Source: Datnioides undecimradiatus
Lineage: Eukaryota; Chordata; Actinopteri; Lobotiformes; Datnioididae
DNA: 64,000 nucleotides
Direction of reading: 5' to 3'
Assembly: GCA_008933995.1 (NCBI GenBank)
Contig: WARS01000981.1
Coordinates: 620,001-684,000 of the forward strand
This document shows positions 24,991 to 36,912 of the stretch, in pieces. The notes under the pieces were generated by a model that saw only the letters and a list, made by a program, of their open reading frames with translations, ran no database searches and had not been told where the DNA came from. The position numbers and the translations under genes were made by a program. Positions within the stretch are counted from its first letter, which is position 1. Each line of letters starts with the position of its first letter.

Positions 24991-26405
24991 GGAAATGTGT
25001 GCTGAAGAGAGGAGAAGCACAGGGAGTCATGTTGTCGTCTCTCCGGAGCGCCTCCTCCAGGGGGACGCGCAATTAGGATGCGTGCCACAGCATTTACCCC
25101 GCCAATTAGCAGCCACCTCCCTACCTGATGAGCAAGACCATCGACAAGGGGGGGGTGTTAGGGAGGTGGCAGGGGACAGGGTGTGTCTCTCCATCCCTCC
25201 GTGTGCCCTTTCATACCTTCCTTTCTCTCTGGTTCTCTCCATCCAGGAGCTTTGCATTTGAAAGAGCTCTGCCAGTCAAAAAAGCCCCCGCACATGAAAG
25301 CAAATGTCAGGGGCAAAGGGCGGCTCTGACGGAGCTTCATCAAAGGCAGAGGACTGTTCTGATTTTGAGAGACGACGCCGGCTTTTTGCATCCCACGGGC
25401 TGTGCAACGTGTTTTTAATTTGGAGAACAGAACAGACAAACATGTATCACCTTGGATTAGATTGCAGGGTTGCAGAGAGCAAGGTAAAAAGTGTTAATGA
25501 TCTTTAAAGTCGCCCTATTCAGATAATCTACTCAGTGCCTGAACTGAAGCCGTGAGTGATTATTAATTATTGACACACAATGAAATTAACTGCCACCACT
25601 GAAACACTGGTGAAAGATACTACAGAGTCAGGATAAATAAGAACAAGGGCGACCTCCAGTGGATCACAGCAGCCTCTGACACACCATCACTTTAAAATGA
25701 AATACTTAGAGTTTGGGAAAAGTCTGACCTGCTTTCACAAAATACACTTTTTAAAGTGTCTCAGTCTGTCGCTCTGTGCTCAGGTTGTGAGTCTTTTGGT
25801 CTAAACGCTCCCTGATGCAGGACTCATGTCTGTCTCCTGCATGTCCTGCAAAATATGGACAAATCATGTTCAGCTTAATAAGGTGGAGGAGCATTATTCA
25901 GGCGCGTGCTGTAGCACAGTATGTATTTCTATGGTTCCCTCTAGTGGCCTGACAGGCAAAGCTCATCCTGATCAGACTGGCAGCCAAACAAAGGATTTCC
26001 CCTGACATCATGTTGGTAGACACCCCAACTATTTCCTAGCTCACCCTTATTCATTCCCACCATGGAGGCTCCTTAAATATTATACTTCACTAATTGTTTA
26101 TATTCTTGCACATGCATGATGAGGAGCTTTCAGTCACCCCACGGGTTCAGTCATGAATACAGACCAAGCAGAGGGGGAGAGGTCCCTTGAGAATTCCCTT
26201 GGGGATACACAGGACCACACTGTCCTGTCGCTGCAATGCTCACATCAAACACCAGGTGTCAGCATCAACACACACACACCAGAGTGCTGCTCAGTCTCCA
26301 GGAATGATGCTCCCACTGCAGGGGTCTGATCCACACCAGTGCTGTCACATTAATATACTGTACCAGTGCAGTTTTATTCCAATACATATTTATTTTTTTG
26401 TTTGG

Positions 26406-26614
26406 TCATTAGTCTGCTACTTTCCCTCCATGCATCTGCAAAAACTGAGAAATGAGAAAATTTCACTGAAGGAAATGATGGTGGTAATCCACTGTGGTGC
26501 CGGTTTAAACTTGACAGCACGGGGCTTTGCTTTTGCATGTTTGCAAATTTTCATAATATGAGAAAACAGCAAAGACTGAGAAAACAAATGGATGCACAGT
26601 CACTCTGTTGTGTT
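26406..26614 (+). repeat. diverged dispersed repeat, copy 2
   Basis: Partner of the copy at 24707-24990. Here the ATTAGTCT...GAGAAAACAG block comes first and AAAACAAATGgatGCACAG follows. The region is rich in direct TTGCAAA/TTTGCAT motifs. Alignment is by eye, so identity is approximate. Confidence 0.4.
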
Positions 26615-29600
26615 ACAAAAAGGATTATTTGCAAAAAATTTGCATTTGCAAAGAGGCAAAGTTCTATTAAAGCAAAAGATCAGCAAAATACTGGAAATGA
26701 GAACAAAATATGTAAATAATCCAAACAAATGGTTTTGAATATTAATGAGGACAAACATTTAAATGTGTTCTGGACCTCGTTAGTCATAAGAAAGTGGTGA
26801 CAAACATCCAGTTTGGAAATGAGGCTCAGTACATGACGTGTATCCTGAATGAGTCTGATAATACTCCACCTTCCCATTTTAATAGTACTGCACTTGAATA
26901 AATGTAATTGTAATATCATTTATATGTGTGTGTGGTCAGAAACTCTGCTGCAGCTTAGAGACATAAAGAGTGTTGTGTTCATGTTTAACCACCAGGGGGA
27001 GACAGAGATCTTCACTGCTGCTGTCAGTCAGTAAATCCCACAGAGGCTTCACAGTAAACTGAACCAAATCCCCTGGTCTGAATGACAAATACACAGTTTG
27101 CTGTTGGGCCACACCTCTGTTGTGTGCTGTGTTTCTACCTGTGTGTCTTTTAAAGGTTTTACGGTAACCGTCGCCCACTTGCATCAAACGGTAGCTTCCT
27201 GTGGTTTGGTGGGTTGTGCTGGGGTGGGTGGGGGGGCTGTGGCAGGTGAGTGGGCGTCACTGATCTGAAACACCCTCCCCGTTGGCCCATCCCGCCCTCA
27301 CACATACCTTCATCCATCACTCTCCCTGGCACGCCGACACGCCCCCCTCTCCATCTCTTATGGATATGTGTGTTTGTGTGGGCGGGCCCACTGTCCTTTC
27401 CTCATGGACATCTGACGGTATAAATGTATATGCATGCACCCTCAACACTTAGTCTTTTGATGCTTTATGCAAAGTCCAAATTAAGGGAAGGGCAACACAT
27501 AATGGCAGCAGAATGGATGGAAACGCAAATTCCTGTTTAGCCTTGAGTGTTAGAATCCCAGTGTATTTTAAATATGTCAGCCTCACTGATCTAAAAGGAT
27601 GTTTATTCACTCGGAGAGCAAGGATCTAATTAAAAATTAAGCGTTATACGTTTTATATTATACATTTCTATCCCTAAAATGCTTTATGTTTCTCCTGTAA
27701 GTCCCTCAGCTGAAACAAAGGAAAACTTGAAAACTTGAAACAAAGGAAAATCCGGGCCATGTTCCAGAGTCGTGCTGCACCCTAAAGCCAAGCTACAACT
27801 CAAAAACCCCAGAACACAAAGATGGATTGCAGATAAACATGCCATATGGTCACACGCCAGCTGAGACGCCAGTGAAAACTCAAATGACGCACCTCCTAAA
27901 CAATAATATGGCCTATAGAACCAGTGGAGGACATGAACATCTGTGTGCTTAAACTGATTGTGCTGACATGTCTACACAGAACTGTGCTCTGAAGTTCTGG
28001 AGGACTTCTCTTATCGAGGCGTTTCAATGACGGGAGACGCAGGAGATGCAAGAGTGGAGGCAGCTCGTTGCCTTGTGTGAGGCCGCGTACAGTTTGTCTT
28101 GGTAATGTGGGACGTGGAGATCAGATGTGCAGGTAATTGCTATAGGTGAGCAGCATCTGGCATCGATGAGCACCTTGGGGAGACTGGGCGCGTTCCAGCG
28201 GCGTCCCCTTCCTCAGCCTCACTTAGATCAATTAACTCCACAGAACCGCTCCTCTTCCCCGGTTCTCTTTCATTTTCCTCCCGCGCTCTCCTCTGCAGCC
28301 GTCCCACTTGCAGGTCTTTTACCTCTCTAAATATATCTTTGCCATGAGCGATTCTCCTTCCCCCCACCCCCCACCCTCCACCATCCATTGATTCTCCTCT
28401 GGCATTGATCTGAAATCCACCGTCTGTGTGTGAGAGTGTGTGGGCCCGCGTACGAGAATATATGTGCACCTCTCTGGGTTAGCGTGGGTGCGTATGTGCA
28501 TGCGTTGCAGTATGTTCATGTGTTTTCTGGTTGACTAAATGAAGTTCTGTGCTTTTGGGCCATCCTCCTGTCCCTTCGGTCCTGCTCTCAGGCTCAGACG
28601 CTCGAACGTAAACCCTGAGAGGGTCTTTAGACTCTGACTGCTGTAGTCTTGTTTTCTTATTTTAGCAGGATGCTGCAACCAATCAATGTGTGTATTTTAA
28701 ATGCCTCCCAAAACACAACGGCTCCTTTGCTTAGCACATGAAAAGAGCTGCTGGAGCCAAAACGCCTTTTATCTTACAGTCAAATCCCATATCTCTCCCT
28801 GTTTTAATTATAATATTTGTCATCTGAAGCACAGAAATGATTTCTGCCTTACTCGGTTTACCGGGATATGAAATCATTCCACACTAGTTTTTGTATAAAG
28901 AACAAAAACAGAATATACGATGCATATCTTTGGAGAGGAGGTTCAGTGGAAATACAGTGGAGTCTAACACCGTGTTTCCACTCACTTTGCTGGTAAAGTG
29001 GTCTCAGACTTTAGGTCCCAACTGCATGCAGCACCAGCGCTTTGATTAACGTTCCCTCCAGGTGACAGTGAAACAATAACACAGAATGGGAGAGAGGGAA
29101 GGGAGGAGTTTCCCTCCTCACCGCATGGCTAGTTGGGGGCATCGAGACCAGACACTGAAGGCTGAAATTCATTTCTCCCCTTTCCACAATCCTCATCACA
29201 ATCTTGTCTGAGATCGATGCCCAGGCAATATAGTCCTGATATACTCCGCTGCCAATGGGGCGTGATTCATGTCAGCCGTGCAGCAGGCGTGCGGCGTGCC
29301 GAGGCCAAATTTCCTCACAAGAGCCGACTGATTAGAGGAATTCATCAGAAAGGCAGACCGTTTGGCTGGTTTCTTGTGATGCAGGTTCATCTTTAATAAC
29401 AACACACTGCAGGTACTGTTTAAGGTTCGCTGCGCCTCTCTGATATCCCTCATGGTGCCTCGGCGCAGTCAGCAGAGTTGGAAACATCAGGGCTCGTTTA
29501 GTTCATCCGTTCACTGCACAAGAAAGCAAACATTCAGTGTCAAAGTAACATGAGGCTGTTATCTGGTTCCATCAGCGTCTACTGGTGTCTGAGGGGTTGA

Positions 29601-30749
29601 TGTCAGTCACCTGATACAGATCCAGGAAGTGACATACAACCTGTAGACGCTGTCGGGAAAGTCATCTTACAAAGACCTGCTGGTACAAACCCGAGTCTTT
29701 CATTGATGGAGCCTTTGTTAGCGTCGTCTGTAGCATTTTAGTATCTGAGGTTAAACAGGCAGTGAGAGGGTTTAATTGCAGCGGAAGTGCATGTGCGTGT
29801 GTGTGTGTGTGCATTAACGTTCAGCTAAATGGAAAGTCTGTCTTTGTGTGTGATAAATACACATTGTGAAGCAGCCCCACACAGACCCTGCGAGCCCTCT
29901 GCGAAGGTGTACGCGGAGTAGCACAGCAGTTACGGCAAAGATAAGCTGTTCCCTGCTGGTGTTTGCAATCACAAATACAGTTGACTGATAATCTCCAGTT
30001 TGCGCTCACTATCTGATTACTTCCAGTTTGACTCCAAAATCTATAGTGCACACGCTTAAACAATCTATTGTAAGTTAATTTACAAAGACTGTGATTTGCA
30101 GAATGCAATTAACACGTGCGACCGTCATCAGGCATTGTGTCGAGATGAGGGGGACCCACGCACAGCCTATAATTTTACAATTGAGTTGTCCTAATTGTAA
30201 ATCTATTTATCATTGTCTCTTCAAGCAGGTTTTTCCGTGACAGCCCGTTTTCTCCCTAATTTGATTAGTGTTTTTGCAACAATTGTGACAAATTGGAGTT
30301 TCCTTTTGGATAATTAGATTTATCCCGTCAGTCAGTTCCTAAATCTGGCTGTTAGTGGATTAAACACAAGATTGGAATCACTTGACAGACCCAGAACTGT
30401 GGGGAACAGTGTCGACTCTGTGACTGACGCAGCTTAGTTGTGTTCATTTGTCACCTCTTTTGTCTGAAATCGTCCCAAACTCGCACGCAAACGGATACAA
30501 CATGAAGCCTTAAATCAGGTGACTTAATCACCTCATACCTTCCAAACCATTCAGTGACTGTTTCTAGAGGCCACTTCAGTGAGGGTAGATGTATTTGCAG
30601 AGAGCTGCTTGAAACAGGCAGCTAAAACACTGGGTAACATTAAAAAAAGGAATTTCTACACAAAGCAACGTGAAGAGCAGCTGACTGACAGCAGCGTTAG
30701 CCGCGGCCCTTCATAACACTGTTACTCGCTCCGTACCTTCATAAAAACG

Positions 30750-30766
30750 TTTTTTTTTTTTTTTTT
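30750..30766. repeat. poly-T run (17)
   Basis: Homopolymer. The flanks do not identify a retroposon, although a minus-strand poly-A tail is possible. Confidence 0.9.
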
Positions 30767-33700
30767 CTGGTTTGTCATCAGCTGCTTCGGTGCAGCTTCC
30801 TGTCTCATTTTCATTGGCCCTGTGGTTGCATGCTTCTCCGCAAACGCTCTCCCTCTTCTCCTTTGAACCAATTACATTAGCTAGCGTTCACTGGCAGAGA
30901 CATAACGTGACTGAGGACGCTAAGTGGTGCAACAGGTCAAGCAGATAAATCGATTACAGGGGAAGACAGGAAAGTTTTTGGGCAGCAGAGGATACTGTCC
31001 TACTTTGTTTATCCACTTGTCCACCCGACATTAGATTTAGATATTTTTTTGACAAAAGCTGCAGCACGTTTGATCCCGGTTATCATTTATTTGGTTTTAA
31101 TCTTTTGTCGTGAAATAGAGGATGCCGATGAAGATTCTTTTGTTTTCATTTAGGAAATTAACGCAGCGTGCAGTGGAGGATGATGCAATAGCGCGTCCAT
31201 AACTACACCGTGTAATAGGCCTGTTATTTCTCCGCTTGCTGACTTCCCCCGGCTTGTTGCAGTGTCGCATACAGTCCAGATGAAGCCGGGTCTGTGCAGC
31301 ACTGAGACTGCTGTAAGGGAGTCTCACTGTTTGCTGACAGATGGTTTTTGCGCTGGTTCTCGTCCAACTTGGGTCCACAGTGTTTGTGCTGCGTTCAGGG
31401 TCATTGTGCGCCTGTGAGGATAATGGTAATTCCGATGAACTGTCCAGGTGTTCGGCGTAGGATGCAGGACGCAGGAAGGATAGCTGCCGTGTGTCCTGGG
31501 TTCAAGCTTCCTCCTCCACATCTGTACACCTCCTTCAACATCCTCACACGTCCTCCTGCGCCACTTCCTCCCCTGCACCACCAAGCAGGAAACACAAGTC
31601 CTCCCTCTCAGCCATTGTCTGCAGCCATAATCCTACTGAGTACTATGATGCTGCTCTGCACTACATGTTGTTTTAAGGATGCTTTTCACCCAGCAGCAAA
31701 ACGAGGCACTTCCTGTTTGCGAGTTGGAGGATAGCACTGGATAAATGACATCACCTTTTCTGACCACTCCCGTTCAGGCCGGAACCTGCTGTATCCCCAT
31801 CATTTTCTGAAAAAAAAGAAAGAAAATGAGCTCTTTGAAAGGTATTAAATTCCATAATAGATCGTCTTCCCACCACAGAGGTGGTATGTAGGGGGATGCA
31901 CAAATAAATCAATACAACAAAGTGGGCTGTGCGGGGAAGAGAGACAGCGGGCTGAAATATTAACCAAGTGCCATAGGAACACAAGCCAAAGCCTATGAAA
32001 TAGAGAATCCATTATGGGCAAGTCTGGAGTTGTCTGTGGAATTGGATTCAGTGGAAGGAGGGAGGGGGCGTAATGCCCGTTCGCCGGTTTTATTGAGAAC
32101 TCATTGCACGGCAAAATTGAGAAGCCATTGGTATCGATCAGCAACTGTACAGCGAGGAGGACGCGGACCTCGAACCGGGCTGTGCTTGTTATTTGTTGTT
32201 TTTCCCGGTTCCTCTCGGGCGCTGGATGGCGGACGCACTTCCTCACGCACTTTTTGTTGATGCGTCGTTGCTTTACAATCTCCCCTTCCTAATCTCTCAC
32301 CGTGCCACCAACTCGTTTTGCATCTGCTGTTGCTGACTCTCTGTTTCTTCCTCCCACAGCCCCCCCCACTCTTTTTCGTCCTCTGCCACATTTCATCTGT
32401 TACTCCGCAGCTCAGAGTGTCCGCAAGTTGCGTCAAGCGAGATGAAACAGCTTTTAAAGAATTTTTTAGAGCCAATTAGAATGGAATCTGAGACCCACGT
32501 CTCTGTGACAGGACTGTGGACCATGTAAAAGGAATTCAAGAGTACACTGCATTATTTAGAGGAACTTTGTGCATTCCTTCCACCACTGTGGACAGTTTCC
32601 AGTCCTTTTAATTGTCTTTGGAGATATTCTGAGCACAGTACGCCAAAGAGCATTTTTGGGAATATTAACAAAAACTATTATTGTTATTAATTGTTATTAT
32701 TTCCCTCGCTGTACTACAAAACGCTCTGGTTAGAAGCCCAAATTGTCTGACATCTGGTTTTGATTTCCAGTTTTTGAGCCGCTAATGTAGAAGTTAGTAG
32801 CTTTGGTTTGGCAGTTGGTTGACGCATAAAAATGCTTAAACTCTCTGGAACCGGAGAGTTTAATCATGGAGAAAAACACAGAAATCAGAAAAGCAGAAGT
32901 TAAACAAATCCTCCTGTTTCATTTCAAGCTCTCAGCAGATTGAGCACAATGCTGAATAAGAGCGTTTCAGTAAAGGCAGACTTCCTGTGTGACAGAACCT
33001 CGGTGCTCTTTTCCCTCCTCCACATCCAGATATACTATCTTCTCTTTGTGTCCCCACTCTACCCACCCGTCCCCCGCCTCTGTAATGACTTTGGAAATCC
33101 CCGGCCACAGGTATCGCAGACACAGCTCTTCTGAGAGCACCTGAGTGCTGGAGTTGGTCTTGTAAAGTTAGATTGCGTGGAGAGACGGAAGGTGAAGGAG
33201 AAGGAGAGTCGAAGACGAGAGAGTCAGAGATGAGATGGGATGGCGGTCGCCTCATTCACAGGAGGGTGATTGTAGGGTAGCATTGTTGCTGAGGTCAGGG
33301 AGAACGCTCATCCCCTGGATTTACACCCATATGATGCTCGCTCCACAGTACAGCAGGATTTGTTGCTGCACTCCTAAAATCCATTTTCTCCTTCTGTGTC
33401 TGCAAGCCCGCACATGGACATGGACCCTGGTTTGACTCGGAACAATTTATAGATTCCCTCCATGTTACAACTCTTCCTTACATGCTTCTTTTAATGTGTC
33501 CCTGTGGACGTGCAGTCAGTGGCTGTTGAATACAGATCCTCTTCTATCATTTCTCATTACTTTCTCACATGGCTGTCACAAACACAGCGATATACACACG
33601 ATTGTTTTGAATCGCACATGAATATGTGCAAATGTTCATCATTCGTGCTGAAAAACCAGTGTTTGGTGTTTTGATCACCAGGTTTTGCATCAGACATTTA

Positions 33701-36700
33701 GTAAGAGAGTTTTATTTCCATGTATAATCATGGACTTTAAATACCAAAAATACCCTAAAGCCAAAAAAAAAACAACCAAAAACCAAAAGTTGTATTTCTT
33801 ATTCACAACACACTCTGTCAGCGAGGAGCAAAAACCAGAACAAATTGAGGAAGCAGGTGTTACATGATTCAGTGGTAGGAGAAGGAAACTGAGTAGATAT
33901 CTACGGGGACAATTTGTTGATTTCAAAAGTGGTGTTGAACGGTGGTTGGACTCTGTTCTGGTGAAGTCTGTTACTCCACAGCAGACGATCCGGGTAAGAA
34001 AATACTTTGTTTCCAATGTTTCTTCCAAGTGAGGAGGTGTTACTCCATGAGGAGCAGTTTGCAGTCTGACCTGGTTTGAACAGAGGTTCAGTAACATGAG
34101 GACAAAAACAGTTTTGTGTGTTCAAACTCTTTGGTTCCGGCAGCAGCAGTGTTATTAATGTTGCAAATTAGATGACAGCACACTCTGTATCTAAATATAG
34201 ATCTGTGTGTCGTCGGCATAAAAGCATCAGTTCATGGAACATGCCCAGTGAAAAGCAGTCTGAGCAGATCTACCTGCGACAAGTCAACTGATCTTCATGT
34301 GTAGTTGCATGCTCCTCTAAACAAACACGTGTGCAATGCTTTCATTACATTTCGTTTTCTAGGAGTAAATGTCAGTTTGAAACAAAATTTTCCATCTTGA
34401 GGTGGATTTTATTGAAGTACAAGCTAACCGAATGGGATTATACGCAAACTGACATTCAAATATCTAAAAAACAAGCGCCTTTCCCAGGCGAGAAAATAAG
34501 TGACAGCGCAAAAATAAAATCAAATGATGAAAAATTGAAATAAATGCTCTCCTGAGAGCGTGAAACAGAGCGCAGAGGGGCTGCTGTTGTCGGGACTGCA
34601 CACTGCAAGATGAAAGCTTCAGAGAGAGGTTTAAATTACAGTGATAGTAACGCCGGCATCATCAGCGTTCGTGAGAGTGAAACTTGTTGGACAGTGCAGA
34701 GAGTTGAAATTAATATGGAATGAGATTTAAAATCCTGTTTAAATTAGAGACCTCATGTGAATTGTTGTATTCAGCTTGGAGTGAATTAAATATAACAGTG
34801 AGGTCCGAGGATGCTCTTAATGCTGCGAACACAAGACTCACCCACAGCTGATGGAAACAGGATGGCCATGCAGACTGTTAGCCGATCGGCGTATGTAATG
34901 CTTCTCTATCATAAAGTGTGGCCGTGACTTTGAACAGCATCTCTTTGAAACGCTCACTGTGCTGGTTGTTTCGGCTCACCTGCTGTCTGCTTCACCAGCT
35001 TTTTGCCTTTGCCACGGTGGACTGAGGTGAGCAGGAGATCACACACAGGGATGCAGGTTTCCAGGCTTCTTGCAGCAAGTTGTGTGTGTCAGTGTTTTTG
35101 TGTGTGGGTGTGTGTGTGCACACCCGGCGGGCAGCTTGATTCTGATTCAGTGGAATGATAGTCAGGCAAATTGTGGTTTTCCCCTCATGTTTTTCCCAAA
35201 CCATGGCTCCGTAACGAGCATGAGGTATCAAATAATGCGAGCCAACAATAGCAGAGCCCCCGCCCGCCCCACCCCCACCCTCAAATCACCTACTGTCTGC
35301 AGTGTGTGCTGGTCTTTCAGCCCGGCTTCTCAGGGTGTGCGCAGAAACACAGCTTCAGTGGACGGGAGGGGAGGGTTGCGTGCTCGGAATACAGCCGAGT
35401 GGACCGCTGCTGATACTGGATAACAAGAGCGGTTGTGCATCTCCAGCAAGTTATGGAGCAATGGTCTTAGTTAAATGCTGAAAAGTTAGGGAAAAATTCG
35501 GTAACAAAGCAAATTCAACAGCGCAGCTCCTTCAGGGTTTTATTACAGTTGTCTCACCTGCTGGCTTCCTGCCTCCAAGAGACAAAAAACAAAGAATAAA
35601 GTGTATTTTTATAGATTTATGTCTTATTCCCCTCCCAGCAGTGAGAGCTGCTCTTACAGAGCTACCATCCAGCCCAAACAATGTGAGCACCCACAATGAA
35701 GTTACACCTGTGTGTCTTATCTGCTTCCTCCCTCTAGAGACAAGGTTTCCTAACTTACATGTGTGAGAGCAAGATGATAAGAGCTTCTCACAGGAAGGCA
35801 GGATGCTTTCATTTAATGGTCTGTGCACACGGAGGTCAACCTGGGGTCAAACTGGCCTGTAAAGACAAGGAGAGATGCATATCATAATTAACTGTTGTTT
35901 AAAGATGAAACAAGCAATAGAAAAGGTAACATGGGAGTGTGAGCAGTAAATATAAGCAAAGCAGCAAAGCGGCAAAGCGGAGCACTGGTGAGAGCAAAAG
36001 AGTCAGCTGGAGGAGACCAAAAACAGAACTAAAAGAGAGTGACTATTAGGTGCAGATTAGGTGCTGATGCTGCTTTCCAAATTACTGATCTGTACACATA
36101 AATTCAGCATATTAGTTTAAAAGGTAATCATATGAAGGTGATTGTATTTACAAACTCTGCTGCCCCAAGTGGCCATAAAATACATAATTCCGCTTTACTT
36201 AGAGCACGAGAAAGACGCATTAACTTCATTAAACCACAACCGCAATCTTGTCTGAGCTTTCAGCAGAGTGCCTTGGTTGGCCAAACCTGACCACATGCAG
36301 GACTCGGTGTAAACCCTGTTCCTCTGGTCACAGCACTGCCCAGCCAGCATCCAAGCCAATCACATCCCCATTACTGTACCGCAGCACAAAATGAAGCACT
36401 GTTATCACTCGCAGTAACGTTCCCGCTGAACACAACCTGGCAGCAAGCACATTTCCAGCTAAATATATTTGGTAATACAAGTGAATAGATAATAGAATTT
36501 CCTGGAAGCAGCACTGTAAACGGTCACACAGGGAACAGACTTTTTCACTTGTATATGGTAAAAGATATAATAAAGATACGCACTGTTTCGGACAACGTGG
36601 CTGAGTAAACACGTTTAAATCCCAAATCACATGGTAACAGATGATACAAATTTCCATTCTGGCCCCGGAAAGCTTTTGAATTTATGCACTTGTGCTTTAT

Positions 36701-36889
36701 TAAGAGCAAGGCAGCACACGCTGCATCTGAATGACAATGCTCGGGCCATGTGTTGGTCCATCTGGCCGGGATCCACAGCCACACAGCACCAGGCTTTGGC
36801 TTCTTTAAATGAAAAGATAGGCCTCATCTGACAAGGCATGACGTGCCCTATATATAACATGGGCAAGTGCAAACAGGGGTCACCCCCCC

Positions 36890-36912
36890 CACACACACAC
36901 ACACACACACAC
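36890..36912. repeat. (CA)n microsatellite after a C-run
   Basis: Eight C immediately followed by about 11 AC units. Confidence 0.95.

Noticed and set aside
24055..25439. Cluster of overlapping 60-96 codon ORFs on both strands
   Set aside because: Frames overlap on both strands without consistent codon use or domains; the region is GC-richer, which lengthens chance ORFs.
33685..34125. Short ORFs on both strands near AAAAACC-rich sequence
   Set aside because: No domain, splice or conservation clue; ordinary intronic sequence.
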